64,000 nucleotides of DNA from Streptomyces rimosus subsp. rimosus (GTDB lineage: Bacteria > Actinomycetota > Actinomycetes > Streptomycetales > Streptomycetaceae). The notes under the pieces were generated by a model. It ran no database searches, had not been told where the DNA came from, and saw nothing but the letters and a program-made list of their open reading frames with translations. Shown here piece by piece: positions 9,556 to 17,970 of the stretch. Location: the NCBI RefSeq assembly GCF_000720725.1, contig NZ_JOCQ01000028.1, forward strand, positions 1 through 64,000. The letters run 5' to 3'. Position 1 is the stretch's first letter. Each line of letters begins with the position of its first letter. The position numbers and the translations under genes were made by a program.

Positions 9556-9633
9556 AGCGAAGCGTTGGGGCCGGTCCCGAAAAGGGGAACCAGGCAGCGG
9601 TCCGTCGGCGGGCGGTAGTGCTGTAATCGGGTG

Positions 9634-10011
9634 GTGAAGTCGCTGCTCGTGGTGTCCGTTCTGGTCATGGTGTTCGTCGTGCCGACGGCTGGTGCCTGGC
9701 TGCTGGGGCGGTGGGCGAAGGCCCCCGCCTGGATCATGATCGTGTTCGTGCTGGCCGGGTGGCTGGCGGTAGGCGTCGGCGGGATCCTTTCGCAGCGAGC
9801 GCTGCCGTTTCTGTTTCCCAAGACTTCTCCGTGCTACCACGTTGGTACTCCGGTCACGCAGTACTTTCCGCCCGACTCGTTCTGCCTGCACGATGACGGG
9901 GAATTGCGGACGGTCAACGGGTCGACCGGCAAGTTCGTGTTCTGGACCGCCTTCGGCACTGCCGTCGCCATGCCGGGGATCGCCCTCGTACGACGTCGTC
10001 CATGGGCCTGA
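9634..10011 (+). CDS. Small membrane protein of unknown function
   Basis: A 125-residue protein with two hydrophobic N-terminal segments (about residues 3-22 and 33-53), an extracytoplasmic loop with two Cys (SPCYHVG and DSFCLHDDG) and a C-terminal hydrophobic segment before RRRPWA. I do not recognise the family. TGTAAT at 9622-9627 sits six bases before GTG 9634, consistent with a leaderless transcript; GTG 9631 is an alternative start. Base composition is less GC-rich than the neighbours, which may mean acquired DNA or weak constraint. It converges on the aldo/keto reductase across a hairpin at 10034-10068. Confidence 0.7.
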   Translation: MKSLLVVSVLVMVFVVPTAGAWLLGRWAKAPAWIMIVFVLAGWLAVGVGGILSQRALPFLFPKTSPCYHVGTPVTQYFPPDSFCLHDDGELRTVNGSTGKFVFWTAFGTAVAMPGIALVRRRPWA

Positions 10012-10033
10012 ATCCTCCCGGCCGTCACTCCAG

Positions 10034-10068
10034 CCGCGCCCGCGCGGTGATGCGACCGGCGGGCGCGG
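10034..10068. terminator. Bidirectional hairpin terminator
   Basis: Perfect 10-bp inverted repeat CCGCGCCCGC / GCGGGCGCGG with an inner CGGT/ACCG extension, between two convergent genes. There is no T-run, which is usual for streptomycete terminators. Confidence 0.55.
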
Positions 10069-10104
10069 CACGGGCTGAGGGCCTGGAGCCCGGAGCCCGG
10101 TGTC

Positions 10105-11163
10105 TCAGAGGACGCCGTGCACCGACCGGCGGTAGGTGGTCCGCCGGTCCTCGACGGCCTCCCAGCGGTCGCCGTAGACGTTCTGCGTGATCGCGGGCTC
10201 CGCCAGGAAGTCGTGCGGGAAGCCCAGCGGCACGGCGCTCACCTCGTCGAGCCGCCGCAGCGCGTCGGCGTCCAGCTCCACGTCCACGCTCGCGAGGTTG
10301 TCGGCGAGCTGGCTCTCCTTGGTGGCCGCGATGATCGGAACGATGTTGCCGGGGCGCTGCCGCAGCCAGGCGAGCGCCACCTGCGCCGGGCTCCAGCCGC
10401 CCTGCTCGGCGACCTCCAGCACCGCCGTGATCGTCGCCTCCTCGCGCTCCGACGCGCGGCCGTTCTCGCCGGTGACGTCCAGCCGGCCCCGCTCGCCGCG
10501 CCGGTACTTGCCGGTGAGCTTGCCGGCCGCCAGCGGGGCCCAGGCCAGTACGGCCAGGTCGAAGGCGCGCGCCTGGGGGAGCAGCTCCCGCTCCGGCGTG
10601 CGCTCCAGCAGGCTGTAGCGCAGCTGCGAGCCGGCGAATGCGGTCCAGCCGCGCAGCTCGGCGAGGGTGTTGGCCTGCGCGATCTCCCAGGCCGGCCAGT
10701 CGGACACGCCGACGTACTGCACCTTCCCGGACCGTACGACGTCGTCCAGCGCCCGCATCACCTCCTCGACCGGGGTGAAGTTGTCCCGCGCGTGCACCCA
10801 CAGGACGTCGAGGTGGTCGGTGCGCAGCCGGGACAGGCTCTGCTCGACCGACTGCACGAGGTTCTTGCGGTGGTTGCCCGCCGCGTTCGGGTCGCCCTGG
10901 CGGGTGGCGCAGGTGTACTTGCTCGCCAGTACGAAGCGGTCCCGGCGGCCTTCGAGCAGCTCGCCGAGGATCGTTTCGGCGCTGCCGTCGGTGTAGTTGT
11001 TGGCGGTGTCGAGGAAGTTGCCGCCGGCGTCCTCATAGGCGTCGACGATCCGCGCACTGGTGTCCTTCGAGGCACCCCAGCCCCAGTCGGAGCCGATGGT
11101 CATGGCGCCGAGGCTCAGCTCGCTCACCCGCAGACCGGTCCTGCCGAACAGTGTGTAACGCAC
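10105..11163 (-). CDS. Aldo/keto reductase (potassium-channel beta-subunit-like branch)
   Basis: A 352-residue NADPH-dependent aldo/keto reductase. The catalytic tetrad is visible: Asp in NFLDTANNY, Tyr in NNYTDG, Lys in VLASKYT and His in LWVHARDN. The cofactor end is IVPIIAATKESQL near the C-terminus. The frame is open to 11196, but GTG 11163 is preceded by GAGAGGG at 8-nt spacing and gives the family N-terminus (RYTLFGRTGLRVSELSLG). Substrate cannot be inferred. The facing gene (11382) is divergent over 218 bp. Confidence 0.93.
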   Translation of the reverse strand: MRYTLFGRTGLRVSELSLGAMTIGSDWGWGASKDTSARIVDAYEDAGGNFLDTANNYTDGSAETILGELLEGRRDRFVLASKYTCATRQGDPNAAGNHRKNLVQSVEQSLSRLRTDHLDVLWVHARDNFTPVEEVMRALDDVVRSGKVQYVGVSDWPAWEIAQANTLAELRGWTAFAGSQLRYSLLERTPERELLPQARAFDLAVLAWAPLAAGKLTGKYRRGERGRLDVTGENGRASEREEATITAVLEVAEQGGWSPAQVALAWLRQRPGNIVPIIAATKESQLADNLASVDVELDADALRRLDEVSAVPLGFPHDFLAEPAITQNVYGDRWEAVEDRRTTYRRSVHGVL

Positions 11164-11381
11164 GAAGGGTTCCCTCTCGCTCGGGTTGTGGATCACTCGG
11201 GTCCTGGATCAGACGCTAGGAGCTGGAGTGCCCTCCAGGGCAAGTGCCTTGCCGGTCGGCCGGGTGCTGACAAATGTCATGGCGAAGCCGGTACACGCGG
11301 TACTGCCGCGGCACGGGGTGCGCGGACGAAGCTGAGGGCGTCGTCAAGGACGGACGGCGCGGACAGCGATTCGGAGGACCC

Positions 11382-12167
11382 ATGAACAGCCAGGCCCCGC
11401 ACGGCACGGAAGCGGCCACCGGTACCGGTACGGCCACGGCCCCCACGGCCGGCACGAAGCTGGAGGGCCCCCGGGCGCTGCTGCTGGACGCCGGGATCCC
11501 GATCGCGTCGTACTACCTCCTCACCGGCGTCTTCGGCATGAGCACCTTCGCCGCGCTGGCCTGGAGTGGTGTGCTGCCGGCCGTCCGCTCGGTGTGGAGC
11601 CTGGTCGGGGAACGCCGCTTCAACGCGGTGGCCACGGTGATGCTGGCGACCAACGTCCTCGGCCTGCTGCTGAGCCTGGTGGCCGGCGACGAGCGGCTGA
11701 TGCTGGCCAAGGACAGCGCCGTGAGCAGCACCTTCGGCCTGGCGGTGCTGGTGTCCGCGCTGATCGGGCGGCCGATGATGGCGCCGGTGCTCAAGCCGTG
11801 GATCACCAAGGGGGACGCGGCCAGGAGCGCCGCATGGGACCGGCTGACGGCGGAGTCGGCGTGGTTCCGGCGGGTGCAGCGGCGGCACTCGGCGGTGTGG
11901 GGCATCGCCCTGCTGGGGGAGTGCGTGGCCCGGGTTATCGGCGCGTTCACCCTGCCCGTGGACACGATGGTGTGGCTGGGCACGGTGATGCTGATAGCGG
12001 CGATCGTCCTCGCCATCCTGGCCGGCGGGGTGATCGGCATCGACAAGATGGAGAAGCTGGTCCGGACCGAGGCGGCGGCCGGGGCGGCAGCCGAAGCGGC
12101 TCCCGTCCCGGACCCCGCCCCGGCCCCCGAGGTCAGCGCAGCCCCGGCAGGGACCGCAGCTCGGTGA
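11382..12167 (+). CDS. VC0807-family integral membrane protein
   Basis: A 261-residue protein with about six hydrophobic segments between residues 35 and 225 (LLLDAGIPIASYYLLTGVFG, AVATVMLATNVLGLLL, TFGLAVLVSALIG, WGIALLGECVARVIGAF, LIAAIVLAILAGGV) after a Thr/Ala/Gly-rich N-terminal tail. It resembles the VC0807 family, whose function is unknown. The start is ATG 11382 after GGAGGACCC. The last 35 bases overlap the 3' end of the convergent murJ-like gene, so the two coding regions share sequence on opposite strands. Confidence 0.82.
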   Translation: MNSQAPHGTEAATGTGTATAPTAGTKLEGPRALLLDAGIPIASYYLLTGVFGMSTFAALAWSGVLPAVRSVWSLVGERRFNAVATVMLATNVLGLLLSLVAGDERLMLAKDSAVSSTFGLAVLVSALIGRPMMAPVLKPWITKGDAARSAAWDRLTAESAWFRRVQRRHSAVWGIALLGECVARVIGAFTLPVDTMVWLGTVMLIAAIVLAILAGGVIGIDKMEKLVRTEAAAGAAAEAAPVPDPAPAPEVSAAPAGTAAR

Positions 12168-13815
12168 TCCGCAGGACGCGGGCCAGCAGCAGGAAGAGCA
12201 GGGCCATGGTCGCGGCCCCGGCGGCGAGGGCGAGCGCCGTGGACCAGAAGGCGTCCCCGGCGGCACCGGCACAGGCGTGGGCCGCCGCCCAGCCCACCGC
12301 CCCGGCGGCCAGCGCGGCACCGGTCAGCTTGCCGTACGTACGGCTCAGCCGCCGCCCGTCCAGCCGCCCCTCCAGCCGGCGGCGCAGCAGGAACGCGCTG
12401 GCCAGCAGCCCGACGGCGTATGCCACGGCGTACGCGGCGGCCATCCCGGTGACCGCCCACCGGGCCGGCAGCAGCAGGTGACAGGCGGTGGCGAGCGCGA
12501 CGTTGACGGCGGAGATGCACACGGCCAGCAGGAACGGCGTACGGGTGTCCTCGAAGGCGTAGAACCCGCGCAGCAGCAGCGACTGGGCGGAGAACGGGAT
12601 CAGCCCCAGCCCCAGGGCCTGGAGCATCTGCCCCAGCGGCACGGCGGACTCGGCACTGGCGGCGCCGTGCGCGTACAGCAGCTGCGCCATCTCCGGGCCG
12701 AAAGCCACGAAGAAGACCGCGGCCGGGACGATGACCACGCCGCTGGTCCGCAGCGCGCGGGAGAGGTCGCCGCGCAGGTCGTCCAAGCGCTGTTCGGCGA
12801 CCGCCCGGGTCATCCGGGGCAGCAGCGCGGTGATCAGCGAGACGGTGACGATCGACTGCGGCAGTCCCCAGATGTTCTGGGCGTAGGTGTACGAGGAGAA
12901 GCCGACGCCGGCCTTGGGCAGTTCCTGGTCGGCGGCCGTCGCGTAGTGCGTGACGACCGTCATCGAGACCAGGTTGACCAGCACGAACAGCAGCGTCCAG
13001 CGCGCCGCGTCGGCACTCTTGCGCAGCCCGGTGCCGCGCCAGTCGAAGCGCGGCCGGAAGCGGAACCCCGCCTCGCGGGCGTAGGGGATCAGCGCGAGCG
13101 CCTGGAGGGCGATGCCGATGGTCGTGCCGACGCCGAGCAGACGCACCTGCGCGTCCGTGATGTCCGCCACCGTCTCCGGCACGGTCAGCAGCCCCACGTA
13201 CGTGCCGAACATGGCGAGCAGCACGACGTTGTTGAGCACCGGCGTCCACATCATCGCGCCGAACTTGCCGCGCGCGTTGAGCACTTGACCCAGGATGCCG
13301 TACACCCCGTAGAAGAAGATCTGCGGCAGCAGGAACCGGGCGAAGACCACGGTCAGTTCGTAAGCGGCGTGGTTCTCCGGCGTGTCCGTCGTGTACAGGC
13401 TCACGATCTCGGGCGCCGCCCACACCGCGAGCAGCGTGCCGATGCCGAGGACCGTCAGCACGAGCGTGACCAGCCGCTGCTCGTACGCCCGCCCGCCGTC
13501 CGCGTGTTCCGCCCGGGCCCGGACGAGCTGCGGCACGAGTACGGCGTTGAGCGCGCCGCCGATCAGCAGCGTGTACAGGCTCATCGGGACGAGGTTCGCC
13601 GTGTTGTACGTGGTGGCCAGCAGCCCCGTACCGAGGGCGGCGGCCTGGAGGACGCCCCGGAACAGGCCCGTAGCCCGGGAGACGACGGTGCCCGCGGCCA
13701 TCAGGAGCGAGGAGCGGCGCAGGCTGCCGGAGGGCGGTCCGGACGCGTCGCCTAACGCGGCGCGCGTGCCCCTGTCCCCGGTGTCTTCCACTGTGTTCCG
13801 TATGTGCGTCTGCAT
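12133..13815 (-). CDS. MurJ/MviN-family lipid II flippase-like protein
   Basis: A 560-residue polytopic membrane protein of the MurJ/MviN (MOP) superfamily with 13-14 hydrophobic segments. It has the family region RSSLLMAAGTVVSRATGLFRG, followed by ARGKFGAMMWTPVLNN and the periodic core ending in RSLPGLR. MurJ moves lipid II across the membrane for peptidoglycan synthesis. Streptomycetes carry more than one paralogue and the essential copy is usually near the origin, so this is more likely an accessory flippase (inference). Start: ATG 13815 has GGAGG with 8-nt spacing; ATG 13833 would lie on that ribosome site. Confidence 0.88.
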   Translation of the reverse strand: MQTHIRNTVEDTGDRGTRAALGDASGPPSGSLRRSSLLMAAGTVVSRATGLFRGVLQAAALGTGLLATTYNTANLVPMSLYTLLIGGALNAVLVPQLVRARAEHADGGRAYEQRLVTLVLTVLGIGTLLAVWAAPEIVSLYTTDTPENHAAYELTVVFARFLLPQIFFYGVYGILGQVLNARGKFGAMMWTPVLNNVVLLAMFGTYVGLLTVPETVADITDAQVRLLGVGTTIGIALQALALIPYAREAGFRFRPRFDWRGTGLRKSADAARWTLLFVLVNLVSMTVVTHYATAADQELPKAGVGFSSYTYAQNIWGLPQSIVTVSLITALLPRMTRAVAEQRLDDLRGDLSRALRTSGVVIVPAAVFFVAFGPEMAQLLYAHGAASAESAVPLGQMLQALGLGLIPFSAQSLLLRGFYAFEDTRTPFLLAVCISAVNVALATACHLLLPARWAVTGMAAAYAVAYAVGLLASAFLLRRRLEGRLDGRRLSRTYGKLTGAALAAGAVGWAAAHACAGAAGDAFWSTALALAAGAATMALLFLLLARVLRITELRSLPGLR

Positions 13816-14019
13816 CCGTTTTCCCTCCACCATGACGGCAACCTAAACCCCCGACTTCACGGAGCGCGACTTCCGCCCCGGTGACCCCCGGCGGCCCGGG
13901 TGCCCATAGGCTCGGCGGCAGCGACGGGACGCCCGAGGGCCGCCCGGCCGGATTCCGGTGCCGCGCGCCCGGACTCCGGTCCCTGACGGTCCTTCGCCGG
14001 CCACGAAGGGAAGAAAGAC

Positions 14020-15402
14020 ATGTCGACAGTTCACGCCGGAACAGGTGCGGCCGGCCGCGGAACAGCGGTGTCACTGGAGCAGCTGCACAGGGAACTGGTG
14101 CGCCGCAACCCCGGGGAACCCGAATTCCACCAGGCCGCCCTCGAAGTGCTGGGGACCCTCGCCCCGGCGCTGGCCGCCCGTCCCGAGTACGCCGAGGCCA
14201 AGATCGTGGAGCGGATCTGCGAGCCGGAGCGCCAGATCGTCTTCCGCGTGCCGTGGCAGGACGACGCGGGCACCGTCCACATCAACCGCGGCTTCCGGGT
14301 GGAGTTCAACAGCGCGCTCGGGCCCTACAAGGGCGGGCTGCGCTTCCACCCGTCCGTCAACCTCGGCATCGTCAAGTTCCTCGGCTTCGAGCAGATCTTC
14401 AAGAACGCGCTCACCGGCCTGAACATCGGCGGCGGCAAGGGCGGCAGCGACTTCGACCCGCACGGCCGCTCCGACTCCGAGGTCATGCGCTTCTGCCAGT
14501 CCTTCATGACGGAGCTGCACCGGCACCTGGGCGAGCACACCGACGTCCCGGCGGGCGACATCGGCGTCGGCGGCCGGGAGATCGGCTACCTCTTCGGCCA
14601 GTACCGGCGGATCACCAACCGCTGGGAGGCCGGGGTGCTGACCGGCAAGGGCCTCGGCTGGGGCGGCTCCACGGCGCGCACGGAGGCCACCGGCTACGGC
14701 AACGTGCTGTTCACCGCCGAGATGCTGCGGCTGCGCGACGAGGACCTGGACGGGCAGCAGGTCGTGGTCTCCGGCTCCGGCAACGTCGCGATCTACACCA
14801 TCGAGAAGGCCCAGGCGCTCGGCGCGAACGTGTTGACCTGCTCGGACTCCGGCGGCTACGTGATCGACGAGAAGGGCATCGACCTCGCCCTGCTCAAGCA
14901 GGTCAAGGAGACCGAGCGGGGCCGCATCGAGGAGTACGCCGACCGGCGCGGCGCGTCGGCCCGGTACGTGCCGGGCGGGCGGGTGTGGGACGTGGCGTGC
15001 GACGTGGCGCTGCCGTCCGCCACCCAGAACGAGCTGGACGCGGACGCCGCGCGCGTCCTGGTGCGCAACGGCGTCAAGGCGGTCTCCGAGGGCGCCAACA
15101 TGCCCACCACGCCCGAGGCGGTGGCCCTCCTCCAGGAGGCGGGCGTGGCCTTCGGCCCCGGCAAGGCCGCCAACGCGGGCGGCGTGGCCACCAGCGCGCT
15201 GGAGATGCGCCAGAACTCCGGCCGCGAATCCTGGACCTTCGAGCGCACCGAGGGCGAACTCGCGACGATCATGCGCACCATCCACGACACGTGCGCCGAG
15301 ACCGCGGAGCGCTTCGGGGTGCCGGGGGACTATGTGACGGGCGCGAACATCGCGGGCTTCGAGCGGGTGGCGGAGGCGATGGTGGCGCAGGGGCTGATCT
15401 GA
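14020..15402 (+). CDS. gdhA: NADP-specific glutamate dehydrogenase
   Basis: A 460-residue hexameric-type glutamate dehydrogenase that aminates 2-oxoglutarate with NADPH. Substrate-site motifs are GPYKGGLRFHPSVN and GGGKGGSDFDPHG with the catalytic K140; the dinucleotide region is VVVSGSGNVAIYT. It ends with the family C-terminus (NIAGFERVAEAMVAQGLI). The start ATG follows GGAAGAAAGAC. The length matches bacterial GDH of about 450 residues. It stands alone, 205 bp from the divergent murJ-like gene, with TAGGCT at 13907 as a possible -10. Role: ammonium assimilation at high ammonium. Confidence 0.96.
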   Translation: MSTVHAGTGAAGRGTAVSLEQLHRELVRRNPGEPEFHQAALEVLGTLAPALAARPEYAEAKIVERICEPERQIVFRVPWQDDAGTVHINRGFRVEFNSALGPYKGGLRFHPSVNLGIVKFLGFEQIFKNALTGLNIGGGKGGSDFDPHGRSDSEVMRFCQSFMTELHRHLGEHTDVPAGDIGVGGREIGYLFGQYRRITNRWEAGVLTGKGLGWGGSTARTEATGYGNVLFTAEMLRLRDEDLDGQQVVVSGSGNVAIYTIEKAQALGANVLTCSDSGGYVIDEKGIDLALLKQVKETERGRIEEYADRRGASARYVPGGRVWDVACDVALPSATQNELDADAARVLVRNGVKAVSEGANMPTTPEAVALLQEAGVAFGPGKAANAGGVATSALEMRQNSGRESWTFERTEGELATIMRTIHDTCAETAERFGVPGDYVTGANIAGFERVAEAMVAQGLI

Positions 15403-15504
15403 CGGGAGGGGCGGCAGGTACGAGGCCCCCGCCCTGGACGGCCGGGGTCGGGGCCGCTGCCGGGGCCGGAGCCGCTGCCGGCGGCGGCTCGTAGAGTGAC
15501 CGGC

Positions 15505-16047
15505 ATGAACATCTGTGTCTTCTGCTCCGCCGCCGACCTCGACGCCCGCTACACCACCCCCGCCCGGGAGTTCGCCGAGCTGATCGGCAAGGGCGGGCAC
15601 GCGCTGGTGTGGGGCGGCTCGGACACCGGCCTGATGAAGGTCATGGCCGACGGCGTGGAGACGGCGGGCGGCCGGCTCGTCGGCGTCTCGGTGGACTTCC
15701 TTGCGCACAAGGTACGGCCCGGGGTCGACGACATGGTGATCACCAAGGACCTCGCCGAGCGCAAGGCCGAGCTGCTGGCGCGCGCCGACGCGATCGTCGT
15801 CATGGTCGGCGGCACCGGCACGCTGGACGAGGCCACCGAGATCCTGGAGCTGAAGAAGCACGGCCTGCACACCAAGCCCGTGGTGCTCCTGAACACCGCC
15901 GGTTTCTACGACGGCCTCAAGGAGCAGTTCCAGCGCATGGAGGACGAGGGCTTCCTCCCGGTGCCGCTCACGGAGCTGGTGTTCTTCGCGGAGGACGGGG
16001 TCGGCGCGCTGGCGTACCTGGAGGAGCGGGCGGGCATCCAGGGCTGA
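15505..16047 (+). CDS. LOG family protein (TIGR00730, cytokinin riboside phosphoribohydrolase-like)
   Basis: A 180-residue Rossmann-fold protein of the LOG/lysine-decarboxylase-like family. The signature PGGxGT region appears as VMVGGTGTLDEATE, with MADGVETAGGRLVGVSV before it. Family members hydrolyse nucleoside 5'-monophosphates to base and ribose 5-phosphate; the in vivo substrate in streptomycetes is unclear. TAGAGT (15492-15497) lies seven bases before ATG 15505, suggesting a leaderless mRNA. An in-frame GTG at 15496 falls inside that -10 and is less likely. Confidence 0.9.
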   Translation: MNICVFCSAADLDARYTTPAREFAELIGKGGHALVWGGSDTGLMKVMADGVETAGGRLVGVSVDFLAHKVRPGVDDMVITKDLAERKAELLARADAIVVMVGGTGTLDEATEILELKKHGLHTKPVVLLNTAGFYDGLKEQFQRMEDEGFLPVPLTELVFFAEDGVGALAYLEERAGIQG

Positions 16048-16175
16048 CCGGGCCATCAGGGCTGACCGGGCCCCGGTGTACGAGACGGGGCGACGCCCGG
16101 CGGGCCGGATCCGGGGATTCCGCTCCGCGCGGACGCACCCGCCCCGGCCCGCCGCCCGTCGTTAAGATCGCCCCC

Positions 16176-16865
16176 ATGGGTACGCACTTGATCACGGGCG
16201 CAGGATCGGGCATCGGAGCGGCGGTCGCGCGGCGGCTCGCGGACCGCGGCGAGGAGCTGTGGCTGCTGGCGCGCGACGCGGGCCGCGCCAAGGAGCTGGC
16301 CGGGCAGTTCCCCGGGGCCCGTACGGTGGTCGGCGACCTCGCCGCCCCCGAGAAGCTGGACTGGGCCTTCGGCAAGCAGCCGCTGCCGGACCGGCTGGAC
16401 TCCCTGATGCACATCGCGGGCGTCGTCGAACTGGGCGCGGTCGGCGACCTCGGCCCCAAGGCATGGCAGCGCACCCTCGCCGCCAACCTCCTCTCGCCCG
16501 CCGAGCTGACCCGCCAGTTCCTCCCGCAGCTGCGGATCGCCAAGGGCCACGTGATCTTCGTCAACTCGGGCGCCGGCCTGAACGCGGGCCCCCAGTGGGG
16601 CGCGTACGCCGCCAGCAAGCACGGCCTGAAGGCGCTGGCCGACTCCCTGCGGGCCGAGGAGCACGGCAACGGCGTACGGGTGACCTCCGTCTACCCGGGC
16701 CGCACCGCCACCCCCATGCAGGAGAGCGTCTTCCGCCAGGAGGGCCGGGAGTACGACGCGAGCCGGTGGATCGACCCGGAGTCGGTGGTCACCACCATGC
16801 TCATGGCGCTCGACCTGCCGCGGGACGCGGAGATCAACGACGTGACGGTACGTCCGGGGCGATAA
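16176..16865 (+). CDS. Short-chain dehydrogenase/reductase
   Basis: A 229-residue classical SDR. The cofactor motif is TGAGSGIG at residues 7-14; next come HIAGVVELG, the catalytic Ser in FVNSGAG, and YAASKHG with the Tyr-xxx-Lys pair. The C-terminal region (VTSVYPGRTATPM) matches the family. Substrate is unknown. TAAGAT (16163-16168) is seven bases before ATG 16176, the third such arrangement in this part of the window. It is followed 48 bp later by the MetE-like gene on the same strand. Confidence 0.93.
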   Translation: MGTHLITGAGSGIGAAVARRLADRGEELWLLARDAGRAKELAGQFPGARTVVGDLAAPEKLDWAFGKQPLPDRLDSLMHIAGVVELGAVGDLGPKAWQRTLAANLLSPAELTRQFLPQLRIAKGHVIFVNSGAGLNAGPQWGAYAASKHGLKALADSLRAEEHGNGVRVTSVYPGRTATPMQESVFRQEGREYDASRWIDPESVVTTMLMALDLPRDAEINDVTVRPGR

Positions 16866-16913
16866 CCCCGCCCGCCCGGCCCACCGCGGCCGACGGCCAC
16901 TTACCCTCGACGG

Positions 16914-17939
16914 GTGACCGAGAACAACACCCCCGCCCGCCTCGCCGGCAACGCCGGCACCGGCACCGCCACCGGCATCGGGTCGATGCCGGGCGGCGAC
17001 GCCCGCGAGGCCGCCAGGACCGTGACCGGCTCGCTGGAGACGCTGCCGTACCTGCCGGAGCTGCCCGCCCGGGGGCCCGGCGCGGACATGATCGGCCGGA
17101 CCGCCGGACTCCTCGTCGAGGTGTACGCCCACGTGGAGCCGAGCGGCTGGCGGATCAGCGACCGGCCCGGCCGCGACACCCGGCGCGCCCGGTCCTGGAT
17201 GGGCGAGGACCTCGACGCGCTGGAGGAGTTCACCCAGGGGTACGAGGGCGACCTCAAGGTCTCGGTGGTCGGTCCCTGGACCCTGGCCGCCGCCCTGGAG
17301 CGGCGCAACGGCGAGGCCGCCCTCGGCGACGCCGGCGCCTGCCGGGACCTGACGGCGTCGCTGGCCGAGGGCGTGCGCGCGCACCTCGCCGATCTGCGGC
17401 GCCGGGTGCCGGGCGCGCGCCCGGTGCTCCAGCTGGACGAGCCGTCCCTGACCGCCGTCCTCCGGGGCGGCGTGAAGACGGCCAGTGGCTACCGCACGCA
17501 TCGCGCGGTGGACCGCGCCGTCGTGGAGGGCGCCCTGCGCGATCTGATCACCGCCGCCGACGTACCGGTGATCGTCCACTCCTGCGCCCCGGACGTCCCC
17601 TTCGCCCTGCTGCGCCGCGCCGGCGTGTCCGGCATCTCCTTCGATTTCGGGCTGCTCACCGAGCGTGAGGAGGAGGCGATCGGCGAGGCCGTCGAGGGCG
17701 GCACGACGCTTCTGACGGGCGTGGTGCCCGGCGTGGACGGCCCATTGTCAGACCCTGCCGGTAGCGTCATGGGTGTCAGGACGCTGTGGCGCAGGCTGGG
17801 GCTGTCGCCGGGGACTCTCGCCGAGTCCGTGGTGGTCACCCCGTCGTGCGGACTGGCGGGCGCTTCGCCCGCATATGCCCGTACGGCCCTCGCCCACTGC
17901 GTCCGGGCAGCGAGATCGCTCGCGGACAACCCTGAGTGA
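16914..17939 (+). CDS. Cobalamin-independent methionine synthase-like protein (C-terminal domain only)
   Basis: A 341-residue MetE/UROD-superfamily barrel, about the size of the MetE C-terminal half. It shows IGSMPGGD at the N-terminus, QLDEPSL, the zinc-type HSC (in VIVHSCAPD) and a later Cys in TPSCGLAG. The Glu expected between them seems to be Asp (GISFDFG). Standalone proteins of this type are common in actinobacteria and their methyl donor is not settled, so methionine synthase is a family-level label. TACCCT (16902-16907) is six bases before GTG 16914. A candidate promoter for ligA lies inside the 3' end. Confidence 0.82.
   Translation: MTENNTPARLAGNAGTGTATGIGSMPGGDAREAARTVTGSLETLPYLPELPARGPGADMIGRTAGLLVEVYAHVEPSGWRISDRPGRDTRRARSWMGEDLDALEEFTQGYEGDLKVSVVGPWTLAAALERRNGEAALGDAGACRDLTASLAEGVRAHLADLRRRVPGARPVLQLDEPSLTAVLRGGVKTASGYRTHRAVDRAVVEGALRDLITAADVPVIVHSCAPDVPFALLRRAGVSGISFDFGLLTEREEEAIGEAVEGGTTLLTGVVPGVDGPLSDPAGSVMGVRTLWRRLGLSPGTLAESVVVTPSCGLAGASPAYARTALAHCVRAARSLADNPE
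17745..17767 (+). promoter_or_regulatory. Candidate RecA-NDp/PafBC-type DNA-damage promoter for ligA
   Basis: TTGTCA, 11 bases, then TAGCGT: the geometry of the actinobacterial RecA-independent damage promoter (TTGTCRGTG-N8-TANNNT), with two differences in the GTG part. It lies inside the preceding coding region, about 200 bp before ligA. Confidence 0.45.
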
Positions 17940-17970
17940 CGGCACTCAAGGATCACGGGAGGACGTAACG

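Noticed and set aside
15415..15490. GC-rich repeats (GCCGCTGCCGG-like) after gdhA
   Set aside because: Short and irregular; no clear hairpin or repeat period beyond what the base composition gives.
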